A DNA stretch of 64,000 bases from Xanthomarina sp. F1114 (GTDB taxonomy: Bacteria; Bacteroidota; Bacteroidia; Flavobacteriales; Flavobacteriaceae). The translations under genes and the position numbers were made by a program. Positions 1-8,635 of this stretch are shown piece after piece. Positions within the stretch are counted from its first letter, which is position 1; each line of letters opens with the position of its first letter. The stretch is from positions 1 through 64,000 of the forward strand of contig NZ_JAPMLL010000003.1 of NCBI RefSeq assembly GCF_026410255.1. Reading direction: 5' to 3'. A model generated the notes under the pieces. It saw only the letters and a program-made list of their open reading frames with translations. It made no database searches and had not been told where the DNA came from.

Positions 1-2
1 TT

Positions 3-167
3 TTTTTTTTTTTACGTTTGATTCGTTCTTTTGAGGTACTTGATTTTAGTTCAGTCTCATCAAACTATCTCAAAGACAATTGTGCAAATGGTCATTCTTT
101 TGGATATTATGATGTAGGATATTCTAGTGCCGATCATGCAGATATTAATAATGCTGGTTGTAGCTAA
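3..167 (+). CDS. 3' end of an unrecognised protein (partial at the window edge)
   Basis: An open frame runs from the window edge to a TAA stop at 165-167. The last residues are rich in Gly, Asn, Ser, Asp and His and contain two Cys (the final residues read NNAGCS), which looks like the tail of a secreted protein. The first 13 bases are all T and would encode Phe residues, so the true frame upstream of about position 14 is uncertain. No family is recognised. A hairpin follows 15 bases after the stop, which supports this being a genuine gene end. Confidence 0.5.
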   Translation, partial: FFFLRLIRSFEVLDFSSVSSNYLKDNCANGHSFGYYDVGYSSADHADINNAGCS

Positions 168-182
168 TACTTTTTTAATAGA

Positions 183-222
183 AGATACCACACATTAAAA
201 AGTACATATGTGGTATCTTTAA
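183..222 (+). terminator. hairpin terminator after the partial gene
   Basis: AGATACCACA on the left pairs with TGTGGTATCT on the right (one bulged base) around a loop of about 14 bases, followed by a short T-rich tail. It separates the partial upstream gene from the GLPGLI gene. Confidence 0.6.
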
Positions 223-234
223 AATTTCCACACT

Positions 235-1011
235 ATGAAATATCATTTTTTATTTTTTGCTTTAGTAAGTTGTACCATTTTCGGCCAAAACAAAGGTTTG
301 GTTCACTACGGTCAAATAGAAAGTGTTAGTCTAAAAAGCCCTGTAGGCCCAGATTATAATGGGTATTTAGTTTTTAATAATAACGAATCTTATTACGTAT
401 CTAGAAAAGATAGTTTAGATATGGATACCGAGTTTAAAACTATCTATTACACAGAAGATGGCATGTCGGGTCTTTCTCTGGGCAATAATCTCACCTTTCG
501 TTTTGGCAATCAAGTATATAACAACAGATTAAAAGACAGCTTATATTGGAATCAATGGGTGGATTTTTATGTAGCTGAGAAGACCCCAAAAATTGAATGG
601 AAATTAGAAAAAGAAACCAAAAAAATTGCAGACTTTACGGCTCATAAAGCAACCGGAAAGTTTCGTGGAAGAACCTATACAGCCTGGTATGTTTTAGAAA
701 TCCCTTTACCTTTTGGCCCATGGAAATTACAAGGCTTACCTGGATTGATATTAGAAGCTCACGATGAAGACAAAGAAATGTTTATCTATTTTAAAGGGTT
801 GGAATACCCTACTGATAATAAAGCTAGTATTACACAAATAAAAAGACCGGTAGATCACCCAAAAAACTGGTCGACCCTGCAAGATTTTAAAGATAGACTT
901 GATGATATTTACGAAAAAAGCAAAAACACCTCAATAATAATTGCCCAAAAACAAGGCAGCAATGTACACGAACAAAAAATTAAAAGCGAAACATTTTTAG
1001 AGTCGTTTTAA
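235..1011 (+). CDS. GLPGLI family secreted protein
   Basis: A 258-residue protein with an N-terminal signal peptide (hydrophobic residues 4-17, cleavage probably just before GQNKG) and the signature GLPGLI at residues 167-172 that names this Bacteroidota family (TIGR01200). The biochemical role of the family is not established. Members are typically encoded beside a large outer-membrane receptor-like protein, exactly as here: the next gene starts 21 bases downstream on the same strand, so the two are probably one transcript. Export to the periplasm or outer membrane is inferred from the signal peptide. Confidence 0.88.
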   Translation: MKYHFLFFALVSCTIFGQNKGLVHYGQIESVSLKSPVGPDYNGYLVFNNNESYYVSRKDSLDMDTEFKTIYYTEDGMSGLSLGNNLTFRFGNQVYNNRLKDSLYWNQWVDFYVAEKTPKIEWKLEKETKKIADFTAHKATGKFRGRTYTAWYVLEIPLPFGPWKLQGLPGLILEAHDEDKEMFIYFKGLEYPTDNKASITQIKRPVDHPKNWSTLQDFKDRLDDIYEKSKNTSIIIAQKQGSNVHEQKIKSETFLESF

Positions 1012-1032
1012 TTTAGAATTTACTATAAACAG

Positions 1033-3684
1033 ATGTCTCATTGGATAACCATTGCTTGTGTTTTTATCTGTGTCTTAAGCTCTATAACAGGCAACGCCCA
1101 AATTGAAATTTCAGGCAGGATTGAAGACCAAAACAATCAAGCTTTAGAAAGTGCCAATATTCTTGTTTTTAATAATAAGAATGAACTTATTGGGTATGCC
1201 TACACAAAAAAAGATGGCAGCTATACACTTCTTATAGATTCCAATAAACAAACAAGTCTTATTCTATCCGCGCAAAGTCTGGGTTTTAAAACCAAAAAAG
1301 ACACCTTAAATCTACTTCCAAATAAAAAAAACTATTTGCGTTCTTTCATTCTGCAAGAGCATGCAGAACAATTAAAAGAAATTGTTTTAAGGCCAGACGA
1401 GAAAATTTCTAGAGAAGGACGCACAACAACAATTAAAGTATCCGCATTTAAAAACGATACTGAACAAACTGTAGAAGATATTTTAAAAAGCTTACCAGGC
1501 ATAGAAGTACTTCAAAATGGTACTATAAAAGCACATGGTAGATATATCGATAAATTATTAATTGAGGGAGAAGATATGTTTGATAAAAATTATACCATTC
1601 TCTCTAAAAATTTAGATGCCAAAGTTCTAGATGCCGTTCAAATCTTAGATGGTTTTGAAGACAACCCCATCTTAGCAAAAGTAATAGATTCAGATAAAGT
1701 TGCCATTAACCTAAAGTTAAAGGATAACTACAAAAATATTTGGTTTGGTAATATTCAAGCAGGCCTAGGGACTGAAGATAGAGTTAAACTAGCCTCTAAT
1801 GTTGGCCTAATTAAGAAAAAAATTAAGTTTTTTAATTTTAATAACTATAATAATCTAGGAAATAAAGCTACGGAACAATTAGAAGGCGCGCCATCTTCTC
1901 TAAACACAAACGGATCATTTAGAGAACAAAAGATTGAATTTGATATGGAACCAATATATACCATACAAAATAACGAAGTTCAATTTTTTAATGAAGGTCA
2001 GAGCACGTTTAACAAAGCTTTTATAAATGCTTTAAGCTTTACTACCAGTTTAAAATCTAATTTAAAGCTTCGAGGAACAGGATATTTCACTAAAGACAAT
2101 CAGGACCAGCTATTTTCATCAGAAACCAAGTTTAATACAGGTACAACACCTATTTTTTATTCAGAATATAGTAATACCAATCGTAAAAATTCAATTGCTG
2201 GAGGAGAACTAGAGCTAAAATATGCCATAGGCGAAAAATCATATTTAAAAAATGTGTTCATATATAACAATAAGCCTGAGAATACTTTAAACCATTCTTT
2301 ATTCAACCACGATAAAATCTATCAAAACTTAAAGCAAAACGAATACTCCGTATACAATCATCTAAATTACAGCTACCTAATAGGTGAAAAAAATATTCTT
2401 CATACGTATTTATATTTTGGAGAAAATAGTTTGGAACAAAATACCATATTAGAAAACCCTGAAATAAGCGATATTTTTACATCTTCAGAAAACACACCCG
2501 TCAATAATATTTCTAACGATAGAGTTTCTGTATATGGTGGAAAATCTTCAATGTTACTAAATATTAAAAAGATTAAATCCACAATAGAAGTTGGATATGA
2601 ATCTCTTAAAGAATATAGAAAAAATAGATTTCAGTTACTTGAGACTGGAAATAACATAGAAATTGATAGTCTAGAAAACAATCTTATTTTTAATCAAAGA
2701 AAACTTCAGTTAAATACAAATTTAAAATATTCTGTATATAAAAAAGTCGATTTATCAGTAGGCTTGGGACTAGATTACCTAGAAATTGACACAAAAACAG
2801 CACAAAAAAACAAATGGCTTTTTAATCCAAAAATTAGATTAAGTTCAAACAAATTAAGGATAGGTTATCTAAGTTTAAGTTATATTAAAAATTATAATGC
2901 ACCAAAATCTAACTTATTTTTACCCCATTTTCAATTAAACAGCTTTCAGTCTTTTATTAAAGGAACTAAAGAAGTCCATTTCCCCCAAAACAACACTTTT
3001 GGCTTGTTTTATGAGATAAATAACTCCCTGAAAACGCAATCTATTTCTCTAAGAGCACAATATATCACTTCAGACGGAAAATATACTTCCGAAAATTTTA
3101 TTGGTCAAAATATCATCTTATCATCCTACAGTTTTATTAATTACAGTAATTTGTTCACTTCTAATATCAGTTTAACCTCATATTTTAAAAACTTAGCGCT
3201 CTCAACTAATGTAGGTACTTCTCAAAACTGGTCCAAAACACCAATAAAAGCTAATACAGCTGAATTTAAAGACCTAAAAACATATCATGCTTCCTATTTT
3301 CTTTCTGGCACAACCTATTTTAAACTGCCTATAAATTTTAGTTTTAAATATCACTTAAACATTTCAGAATCAAATTTTAATAATATAATATCAAAAACGC
3401 ATTGGAATAAAATCTATTTGGATACAGCTTTTAAGATGTCAGATATTTGGATAGCTTCTTTGAAAAACAATTCCTATCTCATGGAAGACTCTAATTATTA
3501 TTTTTTAGACTTTCATCTTGATTTCAATCCAAAACAATCTAAATTCTCTTATCAATTAATTTTAAACAATATTACCAATGAAAAATTATTTTCTATAACC
3601 AATATAGATGAATATTCCATATATAAATCTACAGTAGAACTATTACCTAGATACTTGTTTGTAGCGGTAAAATATAGGTTTTAA
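1033..3684 (+). CDS. TonB-dependent-receptor-like outer-membrane beta-barrel protein with carboxypeptidase-regulatory domain
   Basis: An 883-residue protein with a signal peptide (about 1-22), a CarboxypepD_reg-like beta-sandwich at about 25-105 (start ISGRIEDQNN), a plug-like region at about 115-230 (EDILKSLPGIEV) and a long beta-rich C-terminal barrel ending in the aromatic residues KYRF, as expected for an outer-membrane protein. It belongs to the receptor-like outer-membrane proteins encoded next to GLPGLI proteins. Substrate unknown. A clear TonB box is not identified, so TonB-driven transport is inference. It probably works with the upstream GLPGLI protein. Confidence 0.85.
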   Translation: MSHWITIACVFICVLSSITGNAQIEISGRIEDQNNQALESANILVFNNKNELIGYAYTKKDGSYTLLIDSNKQTSLILSAQSLGFKTKKDTLNLLPNKKNYLRSFILQEHAEQLKEIVLRPDEKISREGRTTTIKVSAFKNDTEQTVEDILKSLPGIEVLQNGTIKAHGRYIDKLLIEGEDMFDKNYTILSKNLDAKVLDAVQILDGFEDNPILAKVIDSDKVAINLKLKDNYKNIWFGNIQAGLGTEDRVKLASNVGLIKKKIKFFNFNNYNNLGNKATEQLEGAPSSLNTNGSFREQKIEFDMEPIYTIQNNEVQFFNEGQSTFNKAFINALSFTTSLKSNLKLRGTGYFTKDNQDQLFSSETKFNTGTTPIFYSEYSNTNRKNSIAGGELELKYAIGEKSYLKNVFIYNNKPENTLNHSLFNHDKIYQNLKQNEYSVYNHLNYSYLIGEKNILHTYLYFGENSLEQNTILENPEISDIFTSSENTPVNNISNDRVSVYGGKSSMLLNIKKIKSTIEVGYESLKEYRKNRFQLLETGNNIEIDSLENNLIFNQRKLQLNTNLKYSVYKKVDLSVGLGLDYLEIDTKTAQKNKWLFNPKIRLSSNKLRIGYLSLSYIKNYNAPKSNLFLPHFQLNSFQSFIKGTKEVHFPQNNTFGLFYEINNSLKTQSISLRAQYITSDGKYTSENFIGQNIILSSYSFINYSNLFTSNISLTSYFKNLALSTNVGTSQNWSKTPIKANTAEFKDLKTYHASYFLSGTTYFKLPINFSFKYHLNISESNFNNIISKTHWNKIYLDTAFKMSDIWIASLKNNSYLMEDSNYYFLDFHLDFNPKQSKFSYQLILNNITNEKLFSITNIDEYSIYKSTVELLPRYLFVAVKYRF

Positions 3685-3799
3685 AGAAAGGCCTTGTAGA
3701 GATAATTACAGAAATGGTGAACCTGATAATCGTGGGGTTCGTTACAATAACCGTCGTGATAACCATGGTGATGGCAGAAAGCCAAGAGAAGAGAACTAA
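3671..3799 (+). pseudogene. short coding remnant, Arg/Asn/Asp-rich tail
   Basis: Between the barrel gene and the next terminator, one frame is open from 3671 to a TAA at 3797-3799 and encodes a low-complexity, strongly charged tail (segments EPDNRGVRYNN and DNHGDGRKPREEN). The reading overlaps the end of the barrel gene in another frame and has no start codon. The composition looks like the C-terminus of a basic Gly/Asn-rich protein, followed at once by a terminator. It is probably the decayed 3' end of a lost gene; a chance open frame cannot be excluded. Confidence 0.4.
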
Positions 3800-3825
3800 A
3801 ACCTCATCTCTTTAAAATATAGCTG

Positions 3826-3859
3826 AAAAACCTTGCATTAATTTGTGAGGTTTTTTTTA
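3826..3859 (+). terminator. rho-independent terminator
   Basis: The stem AAAACCTTGCA pairs with TGTGAGGTTTT around a 6-base loop and is followed by a run of T. It closes the barrel-gene transcript and shares its core (CTTGCA-N6-TGTGAG) with the terminator at 5473-5502. Confidence 0.8.
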
Positions 3860-3954
3860 TGGTTTTTAGGCAAATTCAACCACAAAAAGCATATAAAAAG
3901 GTTAAAACACAGCCTTTTCTCTTAAAAAAAGATTAAAAAGAGTCCAAAAAGCAA

Positions 3955-3992
3955 CTATCGTCGTACATCATATAAACACTAAAAAACGATAG
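3955..3992. repeat. inverted repeat in the glycosyltransferase leader
   Basis: CTATCGT at 3955-3961 and ACGATAG at 3986-3992 form 7-base perfect arms around 24 bases, ending 8 bases before the start codon of the glycosyltransferase. It could be an operator or a leader hairpin; no known site is recognised. Confidence 0.4.
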
Positions 3993-4000
3993 AATCATTT

Positions 4001-5437
4001 ATGTCAACAAAAATAAAGTCCTTAAAAAAATTAGAATCAACTATTAACTCTAGAATTAAAACATTTAAAAACTATTTTGGTTTTACAACCGATAGTAATG
4101 GAGATCCTGATATATCTTATAATAGAATTACGCTTCTAAGCACCCTTGCATTTATTGTATTTGGACTTTGGTTATTTAGCGTATTTCATGGAGATTTTAT
4201 TAAATTTAATGAAAACCAAAGAAGTACAACTTTTGGTTTTGCATTCTTAGTTTTGGCAGGTCTTCTTTTTGTTTTTAAAGCCTTTTACTTTATATATATA
4301 GCATATAGATATTTTAAATATAAACCTATAGCATCTGTTTCTAACAACGAATTGCCTACCGTTACTATAATTGTTCCTGCATATAACGAGGGCAAACAAG
4401 TTTGGGATACTCTAATGAGTTTAGCAGAAAGCGATTACCCAAAGGAAAAAATGCAATTATTAGCAATTGATGATGGTAGCTTAGACGATACCTGGGATTG
4501 GATGCTAGACGCAAAAAAACGTCTTGGAGACCGAGTAGAGATTCTTAAACAACCCAAAAACAAAGGAAAACGTCATGCTTTATATCGTGGGTTTAATTTA
4601 GGTACAGGCGATATTTTTGTTACCGTAGATAGCGATTCTATAGTAAAAGAAGACACTCTAAGAAACTTAGTAAGCCCGTTTGTTATAGACGAAGACTGTG
4701 GTGCTGTAGCAGGGAACATTCGAGTTTTAAACAATAAAAGAGAAATGCTTCCTAAAATGCTGGATGTAAGTTTTGTAATGAGTTTTGAATTTGTACGCTC
4801 TGCAGAAAGCAGTTTAAACTCCGTATTATGTACACCTGGTGCCTTAGCTGCTTACCGTAGTACAGCAGTTTATGCTTGTTTACCTGAATGGATAAATCAA
4901 ACTTTTATGGGACAACCATCAGATATTGGAGAAGACCGCGCCATGACCAACATGATTTTAAAACAAGGAAAACATGTGTTATTTCAAAGAAATGCCGTAG
5001 CATACACCAATGTACCAGAAGAATATACCGGACTTTATAAAATGTTTATCAGATGGGGAAGAAGTAATGTTAGAGAAAATATAGCCATGTCTAAATATGT
5101 TTTTAGCAACTTTAGAAAAGGGAATAAATTTGGTAGCCGTTTACTTTTTATCAGCCAGTCTACACGAATATTAATGAGTTACCCTTTTGTATTATTTATG
5201 CTGTTTTTTGTGTTAACTCATCCATTTTTATTTCTAGGTTCTACCTTATTAACCATATTAATAACCTCAACATTTTCGGTTGCCTTTTATTCACATCGTT
5301 ATGAAATAAAAGAATCAGTTTGGGCATATTCCTATAGTATTTTATACACATTTGGGCTATTTTGGATAACTCCTTATGCTATTGCTACAGCCAGTAGAAG
5401 AGGATGGTTAACTCGAGGATTAGCCGAAAAGAGATAG
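4001..5437 (+). CDS. family 2 glycosyltransferase, hyaluronan-synthase/NodC-like membrane protein
   Basis: A 478-residue processive-type GT2. Two membrane segments (about 43-63 and 80-101) precede the catalytic domain, which starts with IIVPAYNEG. Visible motifs: IDDGS at 156-160, the DSD metal site at 210-212, TPGA at 278-281, GED at 310-312 and RWGRS at 351-355; further membrane segments follow at about 385-460. The family polymerises UDP-sugars into an exported polysaccharide such as hyaluronan, chitin oligomers or poly-GlcNAc; the product here is unknown. In the usual QxxRW motif the Gln position is Met (348). The gene stands alone between two similar terminators. Confidence 0.85.
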   Translation: MSTKIKSLKKLESTINSRIKTFKNYFGFTTDSNGDPDISYNRITLLSTLAFIVFGLWLFSVFHGDFIKFNENQRSTTFGFAFLVLAGLLFVFKAFYFIYIAYRYFKYKPIASVSNNELPTVTIIVPAYNEGKQVWDTLMSLAESDYPKEKMQLLAIDDGSLDDTWDWMLDAKKRLGDRVEILKQPKNKGKRHALYRGFNLGTGDIFVTVDSDSIVKEDTLRNLVSPFVIDEDCGAVAGNIRVLNNKREMLPKMLDVSFVMSFEFVRSAESSLNSVLCTPGALAAYRSTAVYACLPEWINQTFMGQPSDIGEDRAMTNMILKQGKHVLFQRNAVAYTNVPEEYTGLYKMFIRWGRSNVRENIAMSKYVFSNFRKGNKFGSRLLFISQSTRILMSYPFVLFMLFFVLTHPFLFLGSTLLTILITSTFSVAFYSHRYEIKESVWAYSYSILYTFGLFWITPYAIATASRRGWLTRGLAEKR

Positions 5438-5472
5438 ATAGAATCTTTAATATTATTCAATCGTAAATAAAC

Positions 5473-5502
5473 AGTCTTGCAGTAAAATGTGAGACTTTTT
5501 TT
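5473..5502 (+). terminator. rho-independent terminator of the glycosyltransferase gene
   Basis: The stem AGTCTTGCA pairs with TGTGAGACT (with G-T wobbles) around a 6-base loop, followed by seven T. The inner part is the same as in the hairpin upstream of the gene (3826-3859). Confidence 0.8.
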
Positions 5503-5546
5503 ATGGCACAACATATTAATTTTGCCTAACACTTATTAGAAACCCC

Positions 5547-5583
5547 GACAGACTGTCACCTTTTTGACAACTTTGACAAAAAG
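5547..5583. promoter_or_regulatory. adjacent dyads upstream of the proline operon
   Basis: GACAG-A-CTGTC at 5547-5557 is a perfect 11-base palindrome. It is followed by a 24-base imperfect palindrome at 5560-5583 with half-sites CTTTTTGnCAA and TTGnCAAAAAG (10 of 12 pairs match). TTTGACA recurs at 5627-5633. The position, about 175-210 bases before proC, would suit a transcription-factor site, but the factor is unknown. The remainder of 5584-5756 holds no gene; a weak TTG-N16-TAATATTG promoter candidate lies at 5708-5734. Confidence 0.35.
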
Positions 5584-5756
5584 AAAAATTATATATTTCA
5601 CAACAAATCGGGCATTTTTATAAGAATTTGACAATAATAAACTATTGAAATCGTCTATATGGGATTTCTTGAAATTAAATTATTTTTTCGGGTGTTCCGT
5701 ATGGTCCTTGTACAATATATAGAAATTAATATTGATAATCAATACATTACAAAAAC

Positions 5757-6563
5757 ATGAAAGTATTAGTAATTGGAGCAGGAAATATGGGATTAACGTA
5801 TTCCGAAGGTATGGCGAAATCGTCATTTTTAGGAAAACAGAATTTAAAGATTTATGATACTGATCCAAATAAAATTACAAAATTAAGCAAAGAACCCCAT
5901 TTTGACGTTTATGATAATTTAGAAGCTTGCTTACCAAAAGCAGACATTGTCTTTCTTGCCGTAAAACCATATCATATTGAAGACTTATTCAAAACGATGG
6001 CCCCACAAATAAACGACCAGCAATTATTTGTATCCTTAATGGCAGGAGTTACAATTGACACAATTAAAGACCAATTAGGTGCCAAAAAAGTAGTTAGAGC
6101 CATGCCAAATTTACCAGCCAAAGTTGGAAAGGGCGTTACCTCTTACACAGAATCTGAAGACGTTTCTAAAGTAGAACTTATCATGGTACGCAATTTACTG
6201 GATACCACAGGAACTTCAATTCACGTAGATACCGAGAACTTTATAGATGCCTCTACCGGAATTTCTGGAAGTGGACCAGCCTATGTATTTTACTTTATGC
6301 AATCTATGCTGGACGCTGCATTAAAAATGGGCTTTTCAGATTACGATTCCAAAGTATTGGTTAGTAACACCTTTGAAGGTGCTATTGAATTATTTAACCA
6401 GTCAAATATTTCTCCAGAAACCTGGATTAATCGTGTTGCCTCAAAAGGAGGAACCACCCAAGCAGCCATAGACTCTATGGACGATAATAATGTTAAACAG
6501 CTTATTCAAGATGCAGCATATGCCGCTTTTGATAGAGCAATAGAATTAGGAAAAGAAAAATAA
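5757..6563 (+). CDS. proC: pyrroline-5-carboxylate reductase
   Basis: A 268-residue enzyme that reduces 1-pyrroline-5-carboxylate to proline with NAD(P)H, the last step of proline synthesis. The N-terminal Rossmann loop GAGNMG is at 7-12, RAMPN at 114-118 and the family signature GSGPAY at 171-176; the length is normal for the family. It heads a proC-proB-proA operon: proB starts one base after its stop. A region of about 250 bases with dyads lies upstream. Cytoplasmic, expected to form oligomers. Confidence 0.96.
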   Translation: MKVLVIGAGNMGLTYSEGMAKSSFLGKQNLKIYDTDPNKITKLSKEPHFDVYDNLEACLPKADIVFLAVKPYHIEDLFKTMAPQINDQQLFVSLMAGVTIDTIKDQLGAKKVVRAMPNLPAKVGKGVTSYTESEDVSKVELIMVRNLLDTTGTSIHVDTENFIDASTGISGSGPAYVFYFMQSMLDAALKMGFSDYDSKVLVSNTFEGAIELFNQSNISPETWINRVASKGGTTQAAIDSMDDNNVKQLIQDAAYAAFDRAIELGKEK

Positions 6564-6564
6564 T

Positions 6565-7341
6565 ATGAGCGACGACATAAAGCGCGTAGTAGTAAAAGTA
6601 GGAACAAACGTATTAACCAATAAAGACAACCGGATTTTAGGACCAGTTTTGAGAGAACTTGTTCGCCAGATTTCAGTATTATATGAAAATGATGTTATGG
6701 TGGTTTTAGTCTCTTCAGGTTCAGCAATTGCAGGAAAAGAAGTTATAGGCGACACCGAAATATCGGATAAATCCATTAGACGTCAGGTATATTCTGCCGT
6801 TGGTCAACCTCGTATGATGCGTCATTACTATAGTTTATTTCACGACTATGGCATGCGTTGCGCTCAAGTTTTGGCAACAAAACGAGATTTTGACCCTGGA
6901 ATGCATCGCGAAAACATGATTAACTGTTACGAAGGGCTTCTATCTGAAGGCATTGTACCAATTGCTAATGAAGATGATGCCGTTTCTATAACCATGTCTA
7001 TGTTTACAGATAATGATGAGTTAGCAAGTTTAGTAGCCGAATTAATTGATGCAGATCGATTAATAATTTTATCAGATACCGATGGACTTTACACAGGACA
7101 TCCAGATGATGAAGATTCCATAAAGATTAAAGAGGTTTCCTTTAATCAAGATGTGGAACAATACGTAAAAGAATCTGATAAAAAAGAAGGCGAAGGCCGT
7201 GGTGGGATGGCTTCAAAATTACGTATTGCAAAAGTCACAGCACAAAAAAACATTCCAACATATATTGCCAATGGAAAACGTGAAAATGTGATTGTTGACA
7301 TAGTAAATGACAAGGAAATAGGAACCAAATTTATTCATTAA
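6565..7341 (+). CDS. proB: glutamate 5-kinase, short form without PUA domain
   Basis: A 258-residue amino-acid kinase that phosphorylates the gamma-carboxyl of glutamate, the committed step of proline synthesis. VKVGTNVL at 10-17 and the SSG motif at 50-52 form the nucleotide and substrate loops, with the ILSDTDGLYTGHP segment further on. It ends where the kinase domain ends and lacks the C-terminal PUA domain of the roughly 370-residue E. coli enzyme. The gene follows proC by one base and precedes proA by 11 bases, so translation is probably coupled. Feedback inhibition by proline is a family property, not visible here. Confidence 0.95.
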   Translation: MSDDIKRVVVKVGTNVLTNKDNRILGPVLRELVRQISVLYENDVMVVLVSSGSAIAGKEVIGDTEISDKSIRRQVYSAVGQPRMMRHYYSLFHDYGMRCAQVLATKRDFDPGMHRENMINCYEGLLSEGIVPIANEDDAVSITMSMFTDNDELASLVAELIDADRLIILSDTDGLYTGHPDDEDSIKIKEVSFNQDVEQYVKESDKKEGEGRGGMASKLRIAKVTAQKNIPTYIANGKRENVIVDIVNDKEIGTKFIH

Positions 7342-7352
7342 AAACAAAACAA

Positions 7353-8552
7353 ATGGAATTATTACATACAGATAAGAAAAACGACGTTTTAAATTCAATG
7401 ATTAAAATTATTGATAGAGAACGCGAAAACATAATAAAAGCAAACAAGCAAGATTTAGAAGCTTTTAAAAAAGACGATCAAGCTTTATACGACCGATTAG
7501 TAGTTAACTCTGCTAAAGTGGATGGTATGATTCAAGCCATAAAAGAAGTTCGTGATCAAGTAGATCCAGTGGGTACTACTATTTCTGACATGACCTTAGA
7601 TAGCGGTTTGCAGATTACCAATAAAACAGCACCTTTTGGAACGATAATGATTATTTACGAATCGCGCCCAGATGTAACCATCGAAGCTGCAGTTGTAGCA
7701 TTTAAAGCCAATAATAAAATATTATTAAAAGGAGGAAAAGAGGCTATTAACAGTAATCTAATTCTTGAAAAATGCTGGCATGAAGCTTTAGAAGAAAATG
7801 AACTATCTAAAGATTGGATTAAACTTCTTCATTTAAAACGTGAAGAAACACAAGAGTTTTTAAGAAACCCAACAGAGAAAATCGATTTAATTGTACCTCG
7901 TGGTGGCGAACGTCTAATTAAGTTTGTAAAAGATCATGCCACTTGTGCTGTCCTAATTTCTGGACGTGGAAACAACTTTTTATATGTTTCAAAACATGCC
8001 AATTGGGAGAAAGCTGTAAAAGTAATTGTGAATGCCAAAACAGATAAAATTTCTGGTTGCAATGCTTTAGATAAAGTATTGATTGACAAAAATATTTCTA
8101 ATTACGAAGAAAAGATTAAAGAACTTCAAAAAACCTTAAATCATGTAGGAGTTTCTTTAGTAGTTGATAAAAAAATTGGTGAGATTTTAACCAGTGAAGA
8201 TCAAATTCCTAATGAAGATACTTGGTATGAAGAGTTTTTAGCAATGAAAATTCTATTAGCCGAAGTAGACAGTATGGATCAAGCTATTACCATGATTAAC
8301 ACTTATTCTGGCGGACATTCGACCGCTATTATTACAGAAGACAAAAAGGAAGCAACTACCTTTATGGAGCAAATAGATAGCGCTGCAGTTTATCATAATG
8401 CTTCTACACGATTTACAGATGGTGGACAAATGGGTGTAGGTGCCGAATTAGCTATTAGTACAGACAAATTGCATCATCGCGGCCCATTAGGTTTAAATCA
8501 ATTAGTAACTAATAAATATTACGTATTTGGCGATGGACATGTACGTGTGTAA
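7353..8552 (+). CDS. proA: glutamate-5-semialdehyde dehydrogenase (gamma-glutamyl phosphate reductase)
   Basis: A 399-residue aldehyde-dehydrogenase-fold enzyme that reduces gamma-glutamyl phosphate with NADPH to glutamate semialdehyde, which cyclises to the ProC substrate. Visible motifs are ESRPDV at 103-108, PRGGERLI at 182-189 and the catalytic Cys236 in SGCNALDK. It is the last gene of the proC-proB-proA operon and is closed by a strong bidirectional terminator. Length and order are normal for the family; all three steps from glutamate to proline are encoded together. Confidence 0.96.
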   Translation: MELLHTDKKNDVLNSMIKIIDRERENIIKANKQDLEAFKKDDQALYDRLVVNSAKVDGMIQAIKEVRDQVDPVGTTISDMTLDSGLQITNKTAPFGTIMIIYESRPDVTIEAAVVAFKANNKILLKGGKEAINSNLILEKCWHEALEENELSKDWIKLLHLKREETQEFLRNPTEKIDLIVPRGGERLIKFVKDHATCAVLISGRGNNFLYVSKHANWEKAVKVIVNAKTDKISGCNALDKVLIDKNISNYEEKIKELQKTLNHVGVSLVVDKKIGEILTSEDQIPNEDTWYEEFLAMKILLAEVDSMDQAITMINTYSGGHSTAIITEDKKEATTFMEQIDSAAVYHNASTRFTDGGQMGVGAELAISTDKLHHRGPLGLNQLVTNKYYVFGDGHVRV

Positions 8553-8582
8553 AAGCCACTTTAATTAGATACTTCTAATAAA

Positions 8583-8617
8583 AAAAGCCCAACAAAATAT
8601 TATTTTGCTGGGCTTTT
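8583..8617. terminator. bidirectional terminator between proA and a convergent gene
   Basis: A 17-base stem with one mismatch (AAAAGCCCA...TGGGCTTTT) surrounds a single-base centre, so the loop opens from inner pairs. A-runs on the left and T-runs on the right let it serve proA on the plus strand and the small secreted protein gene on the minus strand. Confidence 0.85.
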
Positions 8618-8635
8618 AATTTTGTAATCTCTTTT

